In this document: positions 1 through 6,984 of the stretch, piece after piece
Position numbering within the stretch: position 1 is the stretch's first letter
How the letters are laid out: each line of letters opens with the position of its first letter
NCBI GenBank assembly: GCA_019237515.1
Contig: JAFAGX010000265.1
Coordinates: 1 to 8,286, forward strand
From: Acidobacteriaceae bacterium
GTDB lineage: Bacteria; Acidobacteriota; Terriglobia; Terriglobales; SbA1
Reading direction: 5' to 3'
Length of the DNA: 8,286 nucleotides
Notes under the pieces: model-generated
What the model was told of the DNA's origin: nothing
The model's input: the letters and a program-made list of their open reading frames with translations, nothing else
The model's database searches: none
Translations under genes and position numbers: made by a program

Positions 1-735
1 AAGATTCGACTCCTCGGTATAGATATAAGCAGGCAACCACCAGGTGCCCTGCAGGTTCAGGCGCCAACTGTCGAAGTGGAATGCACGTCTGGCGAAACCT
101 TTCCCCGTGAAGGTTCCCCTGAAGCGCACAATGTTGTGCTCCTGGTCCTCTACCCAGATCCGGCCCACGAAGCCACGATTGTCCAATTTCCCACCCGGCC
201 CCACATCGACGACGGCGCAGCGCACCTCTCCCAGTGCCTCCCAGCGGACGAATTGAAACGTGTAATTCTGGCGGTCGAAATGGTCCAAGTCAGGGAACAA
301 CGACTGCGCGAAGGCGACTTGGTTGAAAGGTGGCGGATCTTGGACAAAGAATTCCTCCGTGCGTTTAAAAGCTTCTTCGTCTGCGAAAGGTACAATGGAC
401 AAAACATTTCCCGTAAAGGTCAAACGGCTCAGGAAGTAATCATCACCGTTAGGAGTGATCCCGGACTGGAACCGAGGTCGCGCCCCTTCTTCCTGAATGT
501 AGGTCTCCATGATGGGCTTGAGCCCACGCATCAATTCGCTCAAGCGGCGTTCCTGCCGCACGACCGATTCGACAAACTCATTGAAGTCGATACCCTTTGT
601 AGAAGATGAAGGTGCTGCCTTAACGGCATCCGGCGGCGGGGACGCAGGAGTGAAGTCCTGACCTGTGGCGAGTCCAACGAGAAACAACACGAATAATGCC
701 CAACCGGGCCAGGAGAGTCCTCTCAACGCGAACAT
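1..735 (-). CDS. Exported protein of unknown function, 5' part (runs off left edge)
   Basis: The frame is open for 245 codons from the ATG at 735 to the window edge, so the C-terminus is missing. An in-frame stop at 750-748 fixes the start at or after 735. Residues 1-25 form a Sec-type signal peptide: a short basic N-terminus (MFALRG), a hydrophobic core (WALFVLFLVGLA) and likely cleavage near ATG-QD. A Pro/Ala/Ser-rich linker (28-45) follows, then a charged helical stretch (50-85) and a beta-rich region. The beta-rich region contains YTFQFVRWEALGEVRC (158-173), GRIWVEDQEHNIVRF (191-205) and FHFDSWRLNL (219-228). From memory, similar motifs occur in acidobacterial exported proteins, some tied to M48 peptidases or LolA-like lipid-carrier folds, but I cannot confirm this. 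The product probably acts in the periplasm or outer envelope. The Shine-Dalgarno is weak (CGAG), so translation may be coupled to the small ORF ending 12 nt upstream. The gene call is firm; the function is unknown. Confidence 0.85.
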   Translation of the reverse strand, partial: MFALRGLSWPGWALFVLFLVGLATGQDFTPASPPPDAVKAAPSSSTKGIDFNEFVESVVRQERRLSELMRGLKPIMETYIQEEGARPRFQSGITPNGDDYFLSRLTFTGNVLSIVPFADEEAFKRTEEFFVQDPPPFNQVAFAQSLFPDLDHFDRQNYTFQFVRWEALGEVRCAVVDVGPGGKLDNRGFVGRIWVEDQEHNIVRFRGTFTGKGFARRAFHFDSWRLNLQGTWWLPAYIYTEESNL

Positions 736-747
736 GCTCGGACTAGT

Positions 748-834
748 CTAATCGCGCCGGCCAGTAAACAACAGCCGAGTATCAGGGTACGATTCTGGGT
801 CAGCAATTTCGCCGTTTGCGTAACGAATCGCCAT
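748..834 (-). CDS. Possible 28-aa small protein following galT
   Basis: An ATG at 834 opens a 28-codon frame ending in TAG at 750-748. The peptide begins MAIRYANGEIADPESYP and ends TGRRD. It is hydrophilic, with no signal peptide or membrane segment. The ATG lies 5 nt past the galT stop. The purine-rich AGGGTGAG at 846-839, which overlaps that stop, could serve as a ribosome binding site and suggests translational coupling. The frame is the same as that of the exported protein and ends 12 nt before its ATG, so the ORF fills the gap between the two genes. It could be a true small protein, a coupling leader for the downstream gene, or chance. I do not recognise the sequence. A short length and no known homologue keep confidence low. 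Confidence 0.3.
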   Translation of the reverse strand: MAIRYANGEIADPESYPDTRLLFTGRRD

Positions 835-839
835 TACAC

Positions 840-1886
840 TCACCCTGATTTCGTTGTGCCGGCGCAGAGCTCGCGTAGGCGAGCAGCGACAAATTCCGGG
901 GTTATGTCCCGTTGCGGAGTACCCAACATTTCAAAGCCAACCATGAATTTCCGAATACTAGCTGAACGTAATAGTGGAGGATAAAAATGCGCATGGAGAT
1001 GCCACTCCGGACTTGTTTCCCCTTGGCTTGGCTGCTGATGGAAACCCATGGAGTATGGGAAGGGCGACTTAAATACTTCGTCGTAGGACCTCGTCAGGGT
1101 GTGAAGAATTCGAGCCAGTGAACAGCGCTCCACTTGCGCGAGATGTCCGAGATCTGCGATATGCCTCTTCGAAATCACGAGAGTTTCAAACGGCCAAACT
1201 GCCCAGAAGGGAACCACAATCATGAAGTGCTCGTCAGCAAAGACCAGGCGTTCCGCCTGCGCTTCTTCATACTGGGCATAGTCACACAGAAGACATGAGC
1301 TATGCGAGCGGAGGTAGTTCGCTTGCGAACATTGCTCCTTGGCGACTTCAGTTGGCACCGATCCCGTTCCCCAGATCTGACAGTGCGGGTGAGGATTGCT
1401 TGCCCCCATCATGGCGCCGCGGTTTTCAAAGATTTGTACATATTGAATGAAATTGATCGAAGTTAAAGATCTGAATTGATCGATCCACATCTCGACAACC
1501 GATTCAATTTCCGTTATTGACATAGCGGCGAGCGTCAGATCATGGCGAGGAGAAAAGCACCCTACGCGGCAAATTCCACGTTCCGGAAGAGCGACTACCA
1601 GGTCCTTGGTATTTTTCGCCTGCAAGTCGGGTGGTATGTCGGCTTGCAGTGCCGGAAAGTCGTTATCGAAAACAAACGTAGATGAGTATTGCGGGTTGCA
1701 TGATCCTTCGGCTCGCCGATTCCCCGGACACAGGTAACACGAGGGATCGTACGGCGGCAGTTTCTCTGAGGAGACCGGATCGATTTGTCCCTGCCACGGG
1801 CGGGCAGTGCGATGGGGAGAAACTACGACCCATTCTCCGGTAAGTGCGTTCAGGCGTCGATGGGAAACGCTGTTGAGGGGGAACAT
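840..1886 (-). CDS. galT: Galactose-1-phosphate uridylyltransferase
   Basis: This cytoplasmic enzyme swaps UMP between UDP-glucose and galactose-1-phosphate, giving UDP-galactose and glucose-1-phosphate. It is the second step of the Leloir pathway after GalK. With the start at 1886 the protein is 348 residues, the same length as E. coli GalT. The active site NPHPHCQIWG is at 164-173, with nucleophile His168 (E. coli His166) and zinc-ligand His166. The other zinc ligands are Cys50 and Cys53 (CYLC) and His115 (FSPRH). The second metal site of E. coli GalT also matches: Glu184, His283, His298 and His300, within GFHQQP and WHLHAHFYPPLLRSA. The frame is open back to an ATG at 1982, but that start would put 80 nt inside galK and add 32 residues absent from the family. 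The ATG at 1886 has GGAG four nt upstream and lies 16 nt after the galK stop, so the two genes are very likely co-transcribed. Confidence 0.97.
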   Translation of the reverse strand: MFPLNSVSHRRLNALTGEWVVVSPHRTARPWQGQIDPVSSEKLPPYDPSCYLCPGNRRAEGSCNPQYSSTFVFDNDFPALQADIPPDLQAKNTKDLVVALPERGICRVGCFSPRHDLTLAAMSITEIESVVEMWIDQFRSLTSINFIQYVQIFENRGAMMGASNPHPHCQIWGTGSVPTEVAKEQCSQANYLRSHSSCLLCDYAQYEEAQAERLVFADEHFMIVVPFWAVWPFETLVISKRHIADLGHLAQVERCSLARILHTLTRSYDEVFKSPFPYSMGFHQQPSQGETSPEWHLHAHFYPPLLRSASIRKFMVGFEMLGTPQRDITPEFVAARLRELCAGTTKSG

Positions 1887-1890
1887 CGTT

Positions 1891-1894
1891 CTCC
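1891..1894 (-). promoter_or_regulatory. Ribosome binding site deciding the galT start
   Basis: GGAG on the minus strand sits four nt before the ATG at 1886, inside the short galK-galT gap. It supports starting galT here and not at the in-frame ATG at 1982 within galK. Confidence 0.7.
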
Positions 1895-1902
1895 GGTCGA
1901 TT

Positions 1903-3081
1903 CTAACTGGCTGGGCCAGCACCATCGGCAATATCAGGCAAGTAGATTTCAGGACACACGTGGGTCGCCCGCTCGTAACCATCTCTTACTTGAGTCCTGA
2001 ATTCGTCGACAGACCCTTTGGCGACAAGACTAACGGTGCACCCGCCAAAGCCGCCGCCGGTCATACGAGAGCCGTAGGTGCCAGGAATTGATCTTGCAAG
2101 GTCGACCATGATGTCCAGCTCAGGGCAGCTGACCTCATAATCGTCTCGTAGGCTAGCGTGGGACGCATACATGAGCTGCCCCACTGATTTGATGTCATCT
2201 CTTGCGAAGGCACCGGCGGCGCCCAGCACGCGTGCATTCTCGCGAATGACGTGACGACATCGGCGCAACAACACGTCCGCCAAGCCGCCTGCATGCTCAC
2301 GAAAAACATCTTCGGTTACATCTCGGAGGCTTGAAATTCCAGGCCGAATTCGTGCAAAGTAACGGACGCACTCTTCGCATTCTGCTCGTCGCTTGCTGTA
2401 CTCGCCACCGGCAATCGAGTGCTTCACCATGGTGTTGCAAATCACGACAGCAATGTTGGGCGGAAGTGGAACATAGCTGAATTCGAGGCTACGGCAGTCC
2501 AGCAGGAGTGCATGTCCGGAACGGCCGTTGGCGGAAGCAAACTGGTCCATGATGCCGCAGCGTGCACCAACGAATTCGTTCTCAGCACGCTGGCAAAGCT
2601 TGGCGACCTCGGTCGGGTCTGAGGTGCGCTCAGTTGTATGAAGTAAGGCCAGAGCAGATGCAACTTCCAGCGCAGCCGAAGAACTGAGTCCGGCACCCAT
2701 TGGAACCTGGCCGTCGATAAGAACATCCGCACCCGGAATCCGGTGACTTGTACGAGCGAGTTGTAACAGCACGCCGCGAGTGTAGTCGGTCCAATCATGT
2801 TTCGGCGTTGGACTCTGATCGTCTACGGAGAAGGTTTCCGTCTGGCTTTGCTGCAAGGAACGCATCACCAATTGACCGGACTTGTTCCGCGCGCAGGCGA
2901 CACGGACATCGAAGCTAATAGCCGCAGGCATCACGAACCCATCGTTGTAGTCTGTATGCTCGCCAATGAGATTTACCCGGCCGGGAGCTCGAAAAATTTG
3001 CACGTCAGCGCTGCTCTGCGGAAACGCCGCGGCAAACTCCTGAAGTAACGATCGCTCCGATGCTGCTGGCGAGTGATTCAA
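1903..3081 (-). CDS. galK: Galactokinase
   Basis: The protein is a 392-residue GHMP-family sugar kinase that phosphorylates galactose at C1 with ATP in the cytoplasm, opening the Leloir pathway. The galactokinase signature GRVNLIGEHTDYNDG is at 34-48. It holds Arg35, thought to aid catalysis, and the sugar-binding residues Glu41, His42 and Asp44. The GHMP ATP loop PMGAGLSSSAA is at 127-137. The presumed catalytic base is Asp179 in CGIMDQFAS. The third GHMP motif, MTGGGFGGC, is at 340-348. The start codon is TTG at 3081-3079, chosen because a strong GGAGG lies four nt upstream and no ATG or GTG in frame gives a sensible N-terminus. The length is slightly above E. coli GalK (382). It is the first gene of the minus-strand gal cluster, divergent from lptFG. 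No galE, galM or regulator is visible nearby, so how it is induced cannot be read here. Confidence 0.97.
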   Translation of the reverse strand: MNHSPAASERSLLQEFAAAFPQSSADVQIFRAPGRVNLIGEHTDYNDGFVMPAAISFDVRVACARNKSGQLVMRSLQQSQTETFSVDDQSPTPKHDWTDYTRGVLLQLARTSHRIPGADVLIDGQVPMGAGLSSSAALEVASALALLHTTERTSDPTEVAKLCQRAENEFVGARCGIMDQFASANGRSGHALLLDCRSLEFSYVPLPPNIAVVICNTMVKHSIAGGEYSKRRAECEECVRYFARIRPGISSLRDVTEDVFREHAGGLADVLLRRCRHVIRENARVLGAAGAFARDDIKSVGQLMYASHASLRDDYEVSCPELDIMVDLARSIPGTYGSRMTGGGFGGCTVSLVAKGSVDEFRTQVRDGYERATHVCPEIYLPDIADGAGPAS

Positions 3082-3085
3082 ATAA

Positions 3086-3090
3086 CCTCC
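3086..3090 (-). promoter_or_regulatory. Strong ribosome binding site for the TTG start of galK
   Basis: GGAGG on the minus strand lies four nt upstream of TTG at 3081-3079. This perfect Shine-Dalgarno core is the main reason for choosing a non-ATG start for galK. Confidence 0.75.
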
Positions 3091-3117
3091 GCCGCACGCT
3101 GAGAGCCATCCGGCGCG

Positions 3118-3126
3118 TGCTAGACT
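3118..3126 (+). promoter_or_regulatory. Candidate extended -10 promoter element for lptFG
   Basis: TGCTAGACT reads as an extended -10 motif (TGn followed by TAGACT, 4 of 6 matches to TATAAT). I see no good -35 at the usual distance. Transcription would start near 3133, leaving only about 11 nt of leader before the lptFG ATG at 3144. This fits the absence of a Shine-Dalgarno there. The motif is short and could be chance. Confidence 0.25.
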
Positions 3127-3143
3127 GCCGTTAATAGTGCCAC

Positions 3144-5477
3144 ATGCGCATTCTGACCCGCTATATTCTGCGCGAAGTGACCGGTCATGCTCTGATCGGT
3201 GTGATTTTATTCTCGTTTATTCTGTTCACTCGCGATTTAGCGCAGATTCTTGAACTCGTAGTGCGCAACAGCGCCCCGCTGCCGAGCGTCGCGCAAATTT
3301 TTTTCTTCATCATTCCCCTGACGTTGACGTTCAGCATTCCTGCAGGAGTATTGGTTGGCATTCTGGTCGGGCTTAGCAGGCTGGCAGCGGACAGCGAAAT
3401 CACCGCCATGCGTGCCAGCGGGCTGGGGATTTGGACATTTCTTCGTGTCATCTCCATTTTTGCCGTCGCTGCATGGGTGCTGGCATTGGTCAATGGCGCT
3501 TACATCGCTCCCAAATCCCAGGCGGCTATGGCGCATCTCCAGGATCGATTGAAGTCGTCGCAGGCTTCATTCGAAGTTCAGCCGCGAGTGTTCTATGAAG
3601 GTTTTCCGCGAATGGTGTTGTACATAGAAAATATAAAAGCGGCAGAAGGAGCGGCCATTTGGAAAGGTGTATTCATCGCGGATACGAGTGCGCCAGCCGC
3701 GCCTAGGATAACCCTCGCCAAGCAGGGAATCCTGGTCAGCGAGGGGCCTAGCACTCTGCATTTACACCTTACCGATGGGGAGACGCACGAGTCCGATGCC
3801 AGTGATCCCAATCATTATCAAGTTTCAACCTTCGAGCAAACCGACTTGCCGATCACATTGCCGGAAGCCGACACCAACAAGGCGCAGGAGTCGGCCCCTA
3901 TCTCCCAGATGTCGACTCCAGAGCTGTGGCGTCTGAGCGCCGTCACGCATAACACGGCCGCAAGATGGGACCTCATCGAATTTCATCGCCGGTTCGCCCT
4001 ACCCACTTCTTGCCTTGTATTAGCGCTGGTCGGAGTTCCGTTCGGGCTATCGTCCAGAAAGGGAGGGAAGTCGACCGGATTCGTATTAACGATTTTGTTC
4101 GTCTTCGCCTACTATTCGATCTCTCTGGTGGGAGTTGCTCTCGCGCGTCAGGGGAAACTTTCGCCAGCGTTGGGCGCCTGGCTCGCCGATATCGCGTTTT
4201 TGATGGCTGGCGTGATCTTAATTTGGCGGGTTGAGCGCAAACCGATCGACCTTTCCCATTTGCGCAAACTTTGGAATCTCTTCAAGGAACCACTGAGTCA
4301 GGTCGGCGGAATCTTCCAGCGTTCCGCCCGCGCCGAAGATCTGTTCCGCCGCGTCGCGCGCCGCCGCCGCATGTTCAGCGTCCATTTTCCTTTGATCCTG
4401 GATGACTACGTGCTGCGCGATTTCGTCCTCAACCTGGGGCTGGTGCTGGCAGCATTTTTAGTGCTGCTGCTAGTATTCACCGTTTTCGAGTTGCTGGGCG
4501 ACATCGTTCGAAACCAGGTCTCTTCTTTGACCGTAGGGGAATATCTGCTCAATGTCACCCCCTACTTTCTATACAACGTCGCCCCTCTCGCGATCCTGCT
4601 TGCCGTTCTTATCACCCTGGGTTTGATGCAACGATCAAACGAGATCACGGCGATTAAGGCAACCGGTATCAGCATTTATCGGGTCGTTACGCCAGTATTG
4701 GTTGTATGCGCGACCTTGGCGGTGGGCTTATTCCTCTCCGAACAGTTCTATTTGCCATATTCGAATAAACGGCAGGATGCACTTCGCAACGAGATCAAAG
4801 GAAAACCGGCTCAGACTTATCTGAATCCAGATCGCAAGTGGATTTTCGGGCAGCACTCCACAATCTACTACTACCAACTGTTTGATTCGGAGCGCAATGA
4901 GTTTGGGCGACTGTCGGTGTTTCAGTTTGATCCCGTAACATTTCAGTTGAAGCAGAGGATCTATGCCGCACGCGCCCATTGGGAAGCAGATGTCGGCAAG
5001 TGGGTGTGTACGCAAGGGTGGGAGCGCGATTTTCGCGGGCCCGCCATCGAGAATTTCCACATGTTTGATGTATCCACGTTTGCCGCAGTGAGCGAGCCGC
5101 CAACCTACTTCAAAAAAGAAGTGAAACAATCTTCGGAAATGAACTATCAGGAGCTTCGACGCTACATTCACGATCTGCAGCAGAGCGGATTTGAAGTGGT
5201 ACGTCTGCGAGTGCAGCTGGAAAAGAAATTTGCGTTCCCCATGGTGGCGCTGGTCATGGCGGTTTTAGCTGTGCCTTTCTCCCTGCAGGCGGGGAAACGC
5301 AGCACGGTCACAGGCGTAGCCATCGCGGTCGGCATTGCCTTGGTTTACTGGACGATTTCTGGATTGTTCGAGGCCATGGGAAACATCAGCGAACTGCCAC
5401 CGTTTTTGGCCGCCTGGTCGCCTGACCTTATATTTGCCCTGTTGGGCGGGTATTTGATTCTGAGGGTTCCTACGTAG
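3144..5477 (+). CDS. lptFG: LptF-LptG fusion permease for lipopolysaccharide export
   Basis: LptF and LptG are the paired membrane subunits of the LptB2FG ABC transporter, which pulls lipopolysaccharide out of the inner membrane and passes it to the LptC-LptA bridge. They are usually separate proteins of about 360 residues; here one 777-residue chain carries both. The first half (1-363) starts MRILTRYILREV and has helices near 14-36, 53-76, 98-122, 284-303, 311-332 and 342-362, around a periplasmic domain (about 125-265). A basic cytoplasmic linker (364-415, with RRVARRRR at 402-409) leads to the second half, which opens LILDDYVLRDF and repeats the plan. The halves align internally: SEITAMRASG (84-93) with NEITAIKATG (499-508), and LALVGVPFGLSSRKG (293-307) with MAVLAVPFSLQAGKR (705-719). 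The first half looks LptF-like and the second LptG-like. No clear Shine-Dalgarno precedes the ATG. The ATPase LptB is not in the window. Confidence 0.95.
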   Translation: MRILTRYILREVTGHALIGVILFSFILFTRDLAQILELVVRNSAPLPSVAQIFFFIIPLTLTFSIPAGVLVGILVGLSRLAADSEITAMRASGLGIWTFLRVISIFAVAAWVLALVNGAYIAPKSQAAMAHLQDRLKSSQASFEVQPRVFYEGFPRMVLYIENIKAAEGAAIWKGVFIADTSAPAAPRITLAKQGILVSEGPSTLHLHLTDGETHESDASDPNHYQVSTFEQTDLPITLPEADTNKAQESAPISQMSTPELWRLSAVTHNTAARWDLIEFHRRFALPTSCLVLALVGVPFGLSSRKGGKSTGFVLTILFVFAYYSISLVGVALARQGKLSPALGAWLADIAFLMAGVILIWRVERKPIDLSHLRKLWNLFKEPLSQVGGIFQRSARAEDLFRRVARRRRMFSVHFPLILDDYVLRDFVLNLGLVLAAFLVLLLVFTVFELLGDIVRNQVSSLTVGEYLLNVTPYFLYNVAPLAILLAVLITLGLMQRSNEITAIKATGISIYRVVTPVLVVCATLAVGLFLSEQFYLPYSNKRQDALRNEIKGKPAQTYLNPDRKWIFGQHSTIYYYQLFDSERNEFGRLSVFQFDPVTFQLKQRIYAARAHWEADVGKWVCTQGWERDFRGPAIENFHMFDVSTFAAVSEPPTYFKKEVKQSSEMNYQELRRYIHDLQQSGFEVVRLRVQLEKKFAFPMVALVMAVLAVPFSLQAGKRSTVTGVAIAVGIALVYWTISGLFEAMGNISELPPFLAAWSPDLIFALLGGYLILRVPT

Positions 5478-5529
5478 CTGAATCCGGCCACCGTTTCCCG
5501 CCTTCTTGAGTTTAATGTTGTGGCGAAAA

Positions 5530-6714
5530 CTATTGAGCCGCCACCGCGGAGGGATTGCCACCCGCGACGGTCGTAGCCTGTCCCACCGGTGTCAGGACCC
5601 CGGTAGTCGTGTTCAAGCTAAACTCAGATACCGTTGATGCTCCGTTATTGGAGACGAACACAAAATCAGTGGGATTTGTGAGAGTGTTGCCGAGGTTTGA
5701 GCCCGTTGTACCGGCGATGACCACCAGCGAAAAAGGAGTCAAGCCGGTAGAAGCGGTTGGGCTGCTGAGTGCCGTAAGAACGCCGCTGCCTGGTGCGTAG
5801 GAAAATTCAGAGAGATTGCTCGATTGTTTATTTAACACATAAAGGAAATTAAAGCTTGGATCGGCAGCGATGGCGATCGGACCAAGGCCGGCCGAGAACG
5901 GTGAGCCGGCTACCGCCGTCAGTCTGCCATCCGGATGGTTGGGATCGGCGCAACTGGTTACGACCTTATCGCAAATAGTGAACGCAGAAACGTTGTTGGA
6001 ACCGGCGTTCGTGACGTACAGAAAAGCCCCGCTCGGAACCGTTCCTAAGCCGGTAGGAGCCAAGCCGACCGTGTACGGCGAAAATCCCGTTTGGGTGAGC
6101 GCGCCTGAACTTGCGATGCTGAACACCCCAACTGTGTTGGTGAAGTTATTTGCTACATAAAGGAAGTTTCCGCTCGAACTGACCGCAACCGCGGTGGGCT
6201 GCGTTTCCGTGGGGTCGCCGGGCGTCTTGGTTGTAAACGGCGATCCGGTCACCTCGGTTAACGTGGTCCCGTTAATCGAATAAACTGCGACGGTGCTCGA
6301 TCCTTCATTCGCGACGAAGAGAAATTTCCCCCCGGGATCAACAGCCATGCCGGTGGGCATGGAAGCTGTGCTTCCGCTCTTGTCAGTTGCCTTGGTTCCC
6401 GCTTTCAATGTCCCGTCAGAATTGATCGTGTACGAGTAAATGTCGTCCGAGTTGTTGTTGTCCACGAACAATGTCGTAAGTGAAGGAGTTATCGCGATTG
6501 CGTAGGGCATGCTGCCGGTTGGAAGTACGCTGCCTTCGGGATCGATAACCCCGTTGCTCGTGCTTGCTGAATAGCCCTGAATCGAGGAATTTCCTTGAGT
6601 TGCCAAATACAGGCTGGCTGTAGCGACTGGACCTTGTGTGAGGGTCCGGGTGGTGCAGGCCAAAAGCGCGCTAAAAGTGACCGCCAGCAGAACGAGACGG
6701 ATGCCAAACCTCAT
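5530..6714 (-). CDS. Lipoprotein with a seven-bladed beta-propeller (lactonase-type fold)
   Basis: The protein is 394 residues. Residues 1-20 are a lipoprotein signal peptide (MRFGIRLVLLAVTFSALLAC) with lipobox LLAC. Cys20 would be lipidated, and Thr21 at +2 does not signal inner-membrane retention by the E. coli rule, so an outer-membrane or surface location is likely. The rest carries seven repeats of a blade motif, roughly FLYVANxxSNTVxxFS, beginning near residues 35, 82, 132, 185, 232, 291 and 352. This fits a seven-bladed propeller of the 6-phosphogluconolactonase/YVTN group. Whether it has lactonase activity is unclear: acidobacteria carry many such secreted propellers, and binding or scaffolding is as likely. 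The frame is open upstream to 6969, but the start at 6714 is preferred because the lipoprotein signal begins there; GGGAG lies about 12 nt upstream. It converges on lptFG across a 52-nt gap. Confidence 0.9.
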   Translation of the reverse strand: MRFGIRLVLLAVTFSALLACTTRTLTQGPVATASLYLATQGNSSIQGYSASTSNGVIDPEGSVLPTGSMPYAIAITPSLTTLFVDNNNSDDIYSYTINSDGTLKAGTKATDKSGSTASMPTGMAVDPGGKFLFVANEGSSTVAVYSINGTTLTEVTGSPFTTKTPGDPTETQPTAVAVSSSGNFLYVANNFTNTVGVFSIASSGALTQTGFSPYTVGLAPTGLGTVPSGAFLYVTNAGSNNVSAFTICDKVVTSCADPNHPDGRLTAVAGSPFSAGLGPIAIAADPSFNFLYVLNKQSSNLSEFSYAPGSGVLTALSSPTASTGLTPFSLVVIAGTTGSNLGNTLTNPTDFVFVSNNGASTVSEFSLNTTTGVLTPVGQATTVAGGNPSAVAAQ

Positions 6715-6733
6715 CGTTTGTTGTTTCTCCCAG

Positions 6734-6747
6734 TCGCCTGTTGGCGA
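6734..6747 (-). other. Small hairpin just upstream of the propeller lipoprotein gene
   Basis: TCGCC-AACA-GGCGA on the minus strand forms a perfect 5-bp, mostly G:C stem with a 4-nt loop. It ends shortly before the purine run GGGAG that precedes the ATG at 6714. It would lie in the mRNA leader and could protect the transcript or modulate translation. A stem this short can also arise by chance. Confidence 0.3.
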
Positions 6748-6918
6748 GCCCTTATCTTCTCGCGAAAACAAGGCGCGAATCCAATATTCGAGGTAACTCA
6801 AATGTGTATCAGGAATGCCGGGGAAAGCGCAAACTTGAGGCGTCTGCGAGGTGAGCGAGAAGACTTCCCAAACGCGCATGTGGCGCACAAGTACACCAAC
6901 GTGTGTGACTCCGGTGCC

Positions 6919-6948
6919 TTGACTGCGGTTCGTATTACACGGTAGTTT
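6919..6948 (+). promoter_or_regulatory. Candidate promoter for the SAM hydrolase gene
   Basis: TTGACT at 6919-6924 matches 5 of 6 bases of the -35 consensus. After an 18-nt spacer, TAGTTT at 6943-6948 is a poor -10 (3 of 6). Transcription would start around 6955, about 30 nt before the TTG start. The good -35 and correct position support it; the weak -10 keeps confidence low. Confidence 0.3.
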
Positions 6949-6975
6949 CGGCAACTGGGAATTCTTCATTCACAC

Positions 6976-6980
6976 GAGGA
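6976..6980 (+). promoter_or_regulatory. Ribosome binding site deciding the TTG start of the SAM hydrolase gene
   Basis: GAGGA lies four nt before TTG at 6985-6987. No ATG or GTG close by gives the expected N-terminus (RPIVTLTTDFG), so this site selects the TTG. Confidence 0.65.
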
Positions 6981-6984
6981 CACT

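Noticed and set aside
76..609. Plus-strand open frame of 177 codons
   Set aside because: It lies antisense to the exported-protein gene, which has a signal peptide and coherent protein composition; the plus-strand translation has no recognisable domain.
1887..1982. N-terminal extension of GalT from an upstream ATG
   Set aside because: It would overlap galK by 80 nt and add 32 residues absent from GalT proteins; the ATG at 1886 has a ribosome site and gives the standard 348 residues.
4728..5171. Minus-strand open frame of 147 codons inside lptFG
   Set aside because: It is an antisense shadow of the periplasmic domain of the second permease half, with no ribosome site or domain support.
5487..5524. 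Possible terminator between lptFG and the propeller gene (GCCAC paired with GTGGC)
   Set aside because: The stem is only 5 bp with a 28-nt loop and no adjoining T-run, so it is too weak to call.
5575..6600. Repeated DNA within the propeller gene
   Set aside because: The repetition is at the protein-blade level, with diverged DNA; it is not a CRISPR or satellite array.
6595..6945. Plus-strand open frame of 116 codons upstream of the SAM hydrolase gene
   Set aside because: It overlaps the propeller gene's signal-peptide region in antisense and its translation resembles no protein family.
6715..6969. In-frame extension of the propeller lipoprotein to an ATG at 6969
   Set aside because: It would bury the lipoprotein signal peptide inside the protein; the 85 extra residues show no domain and cover the promoter region.
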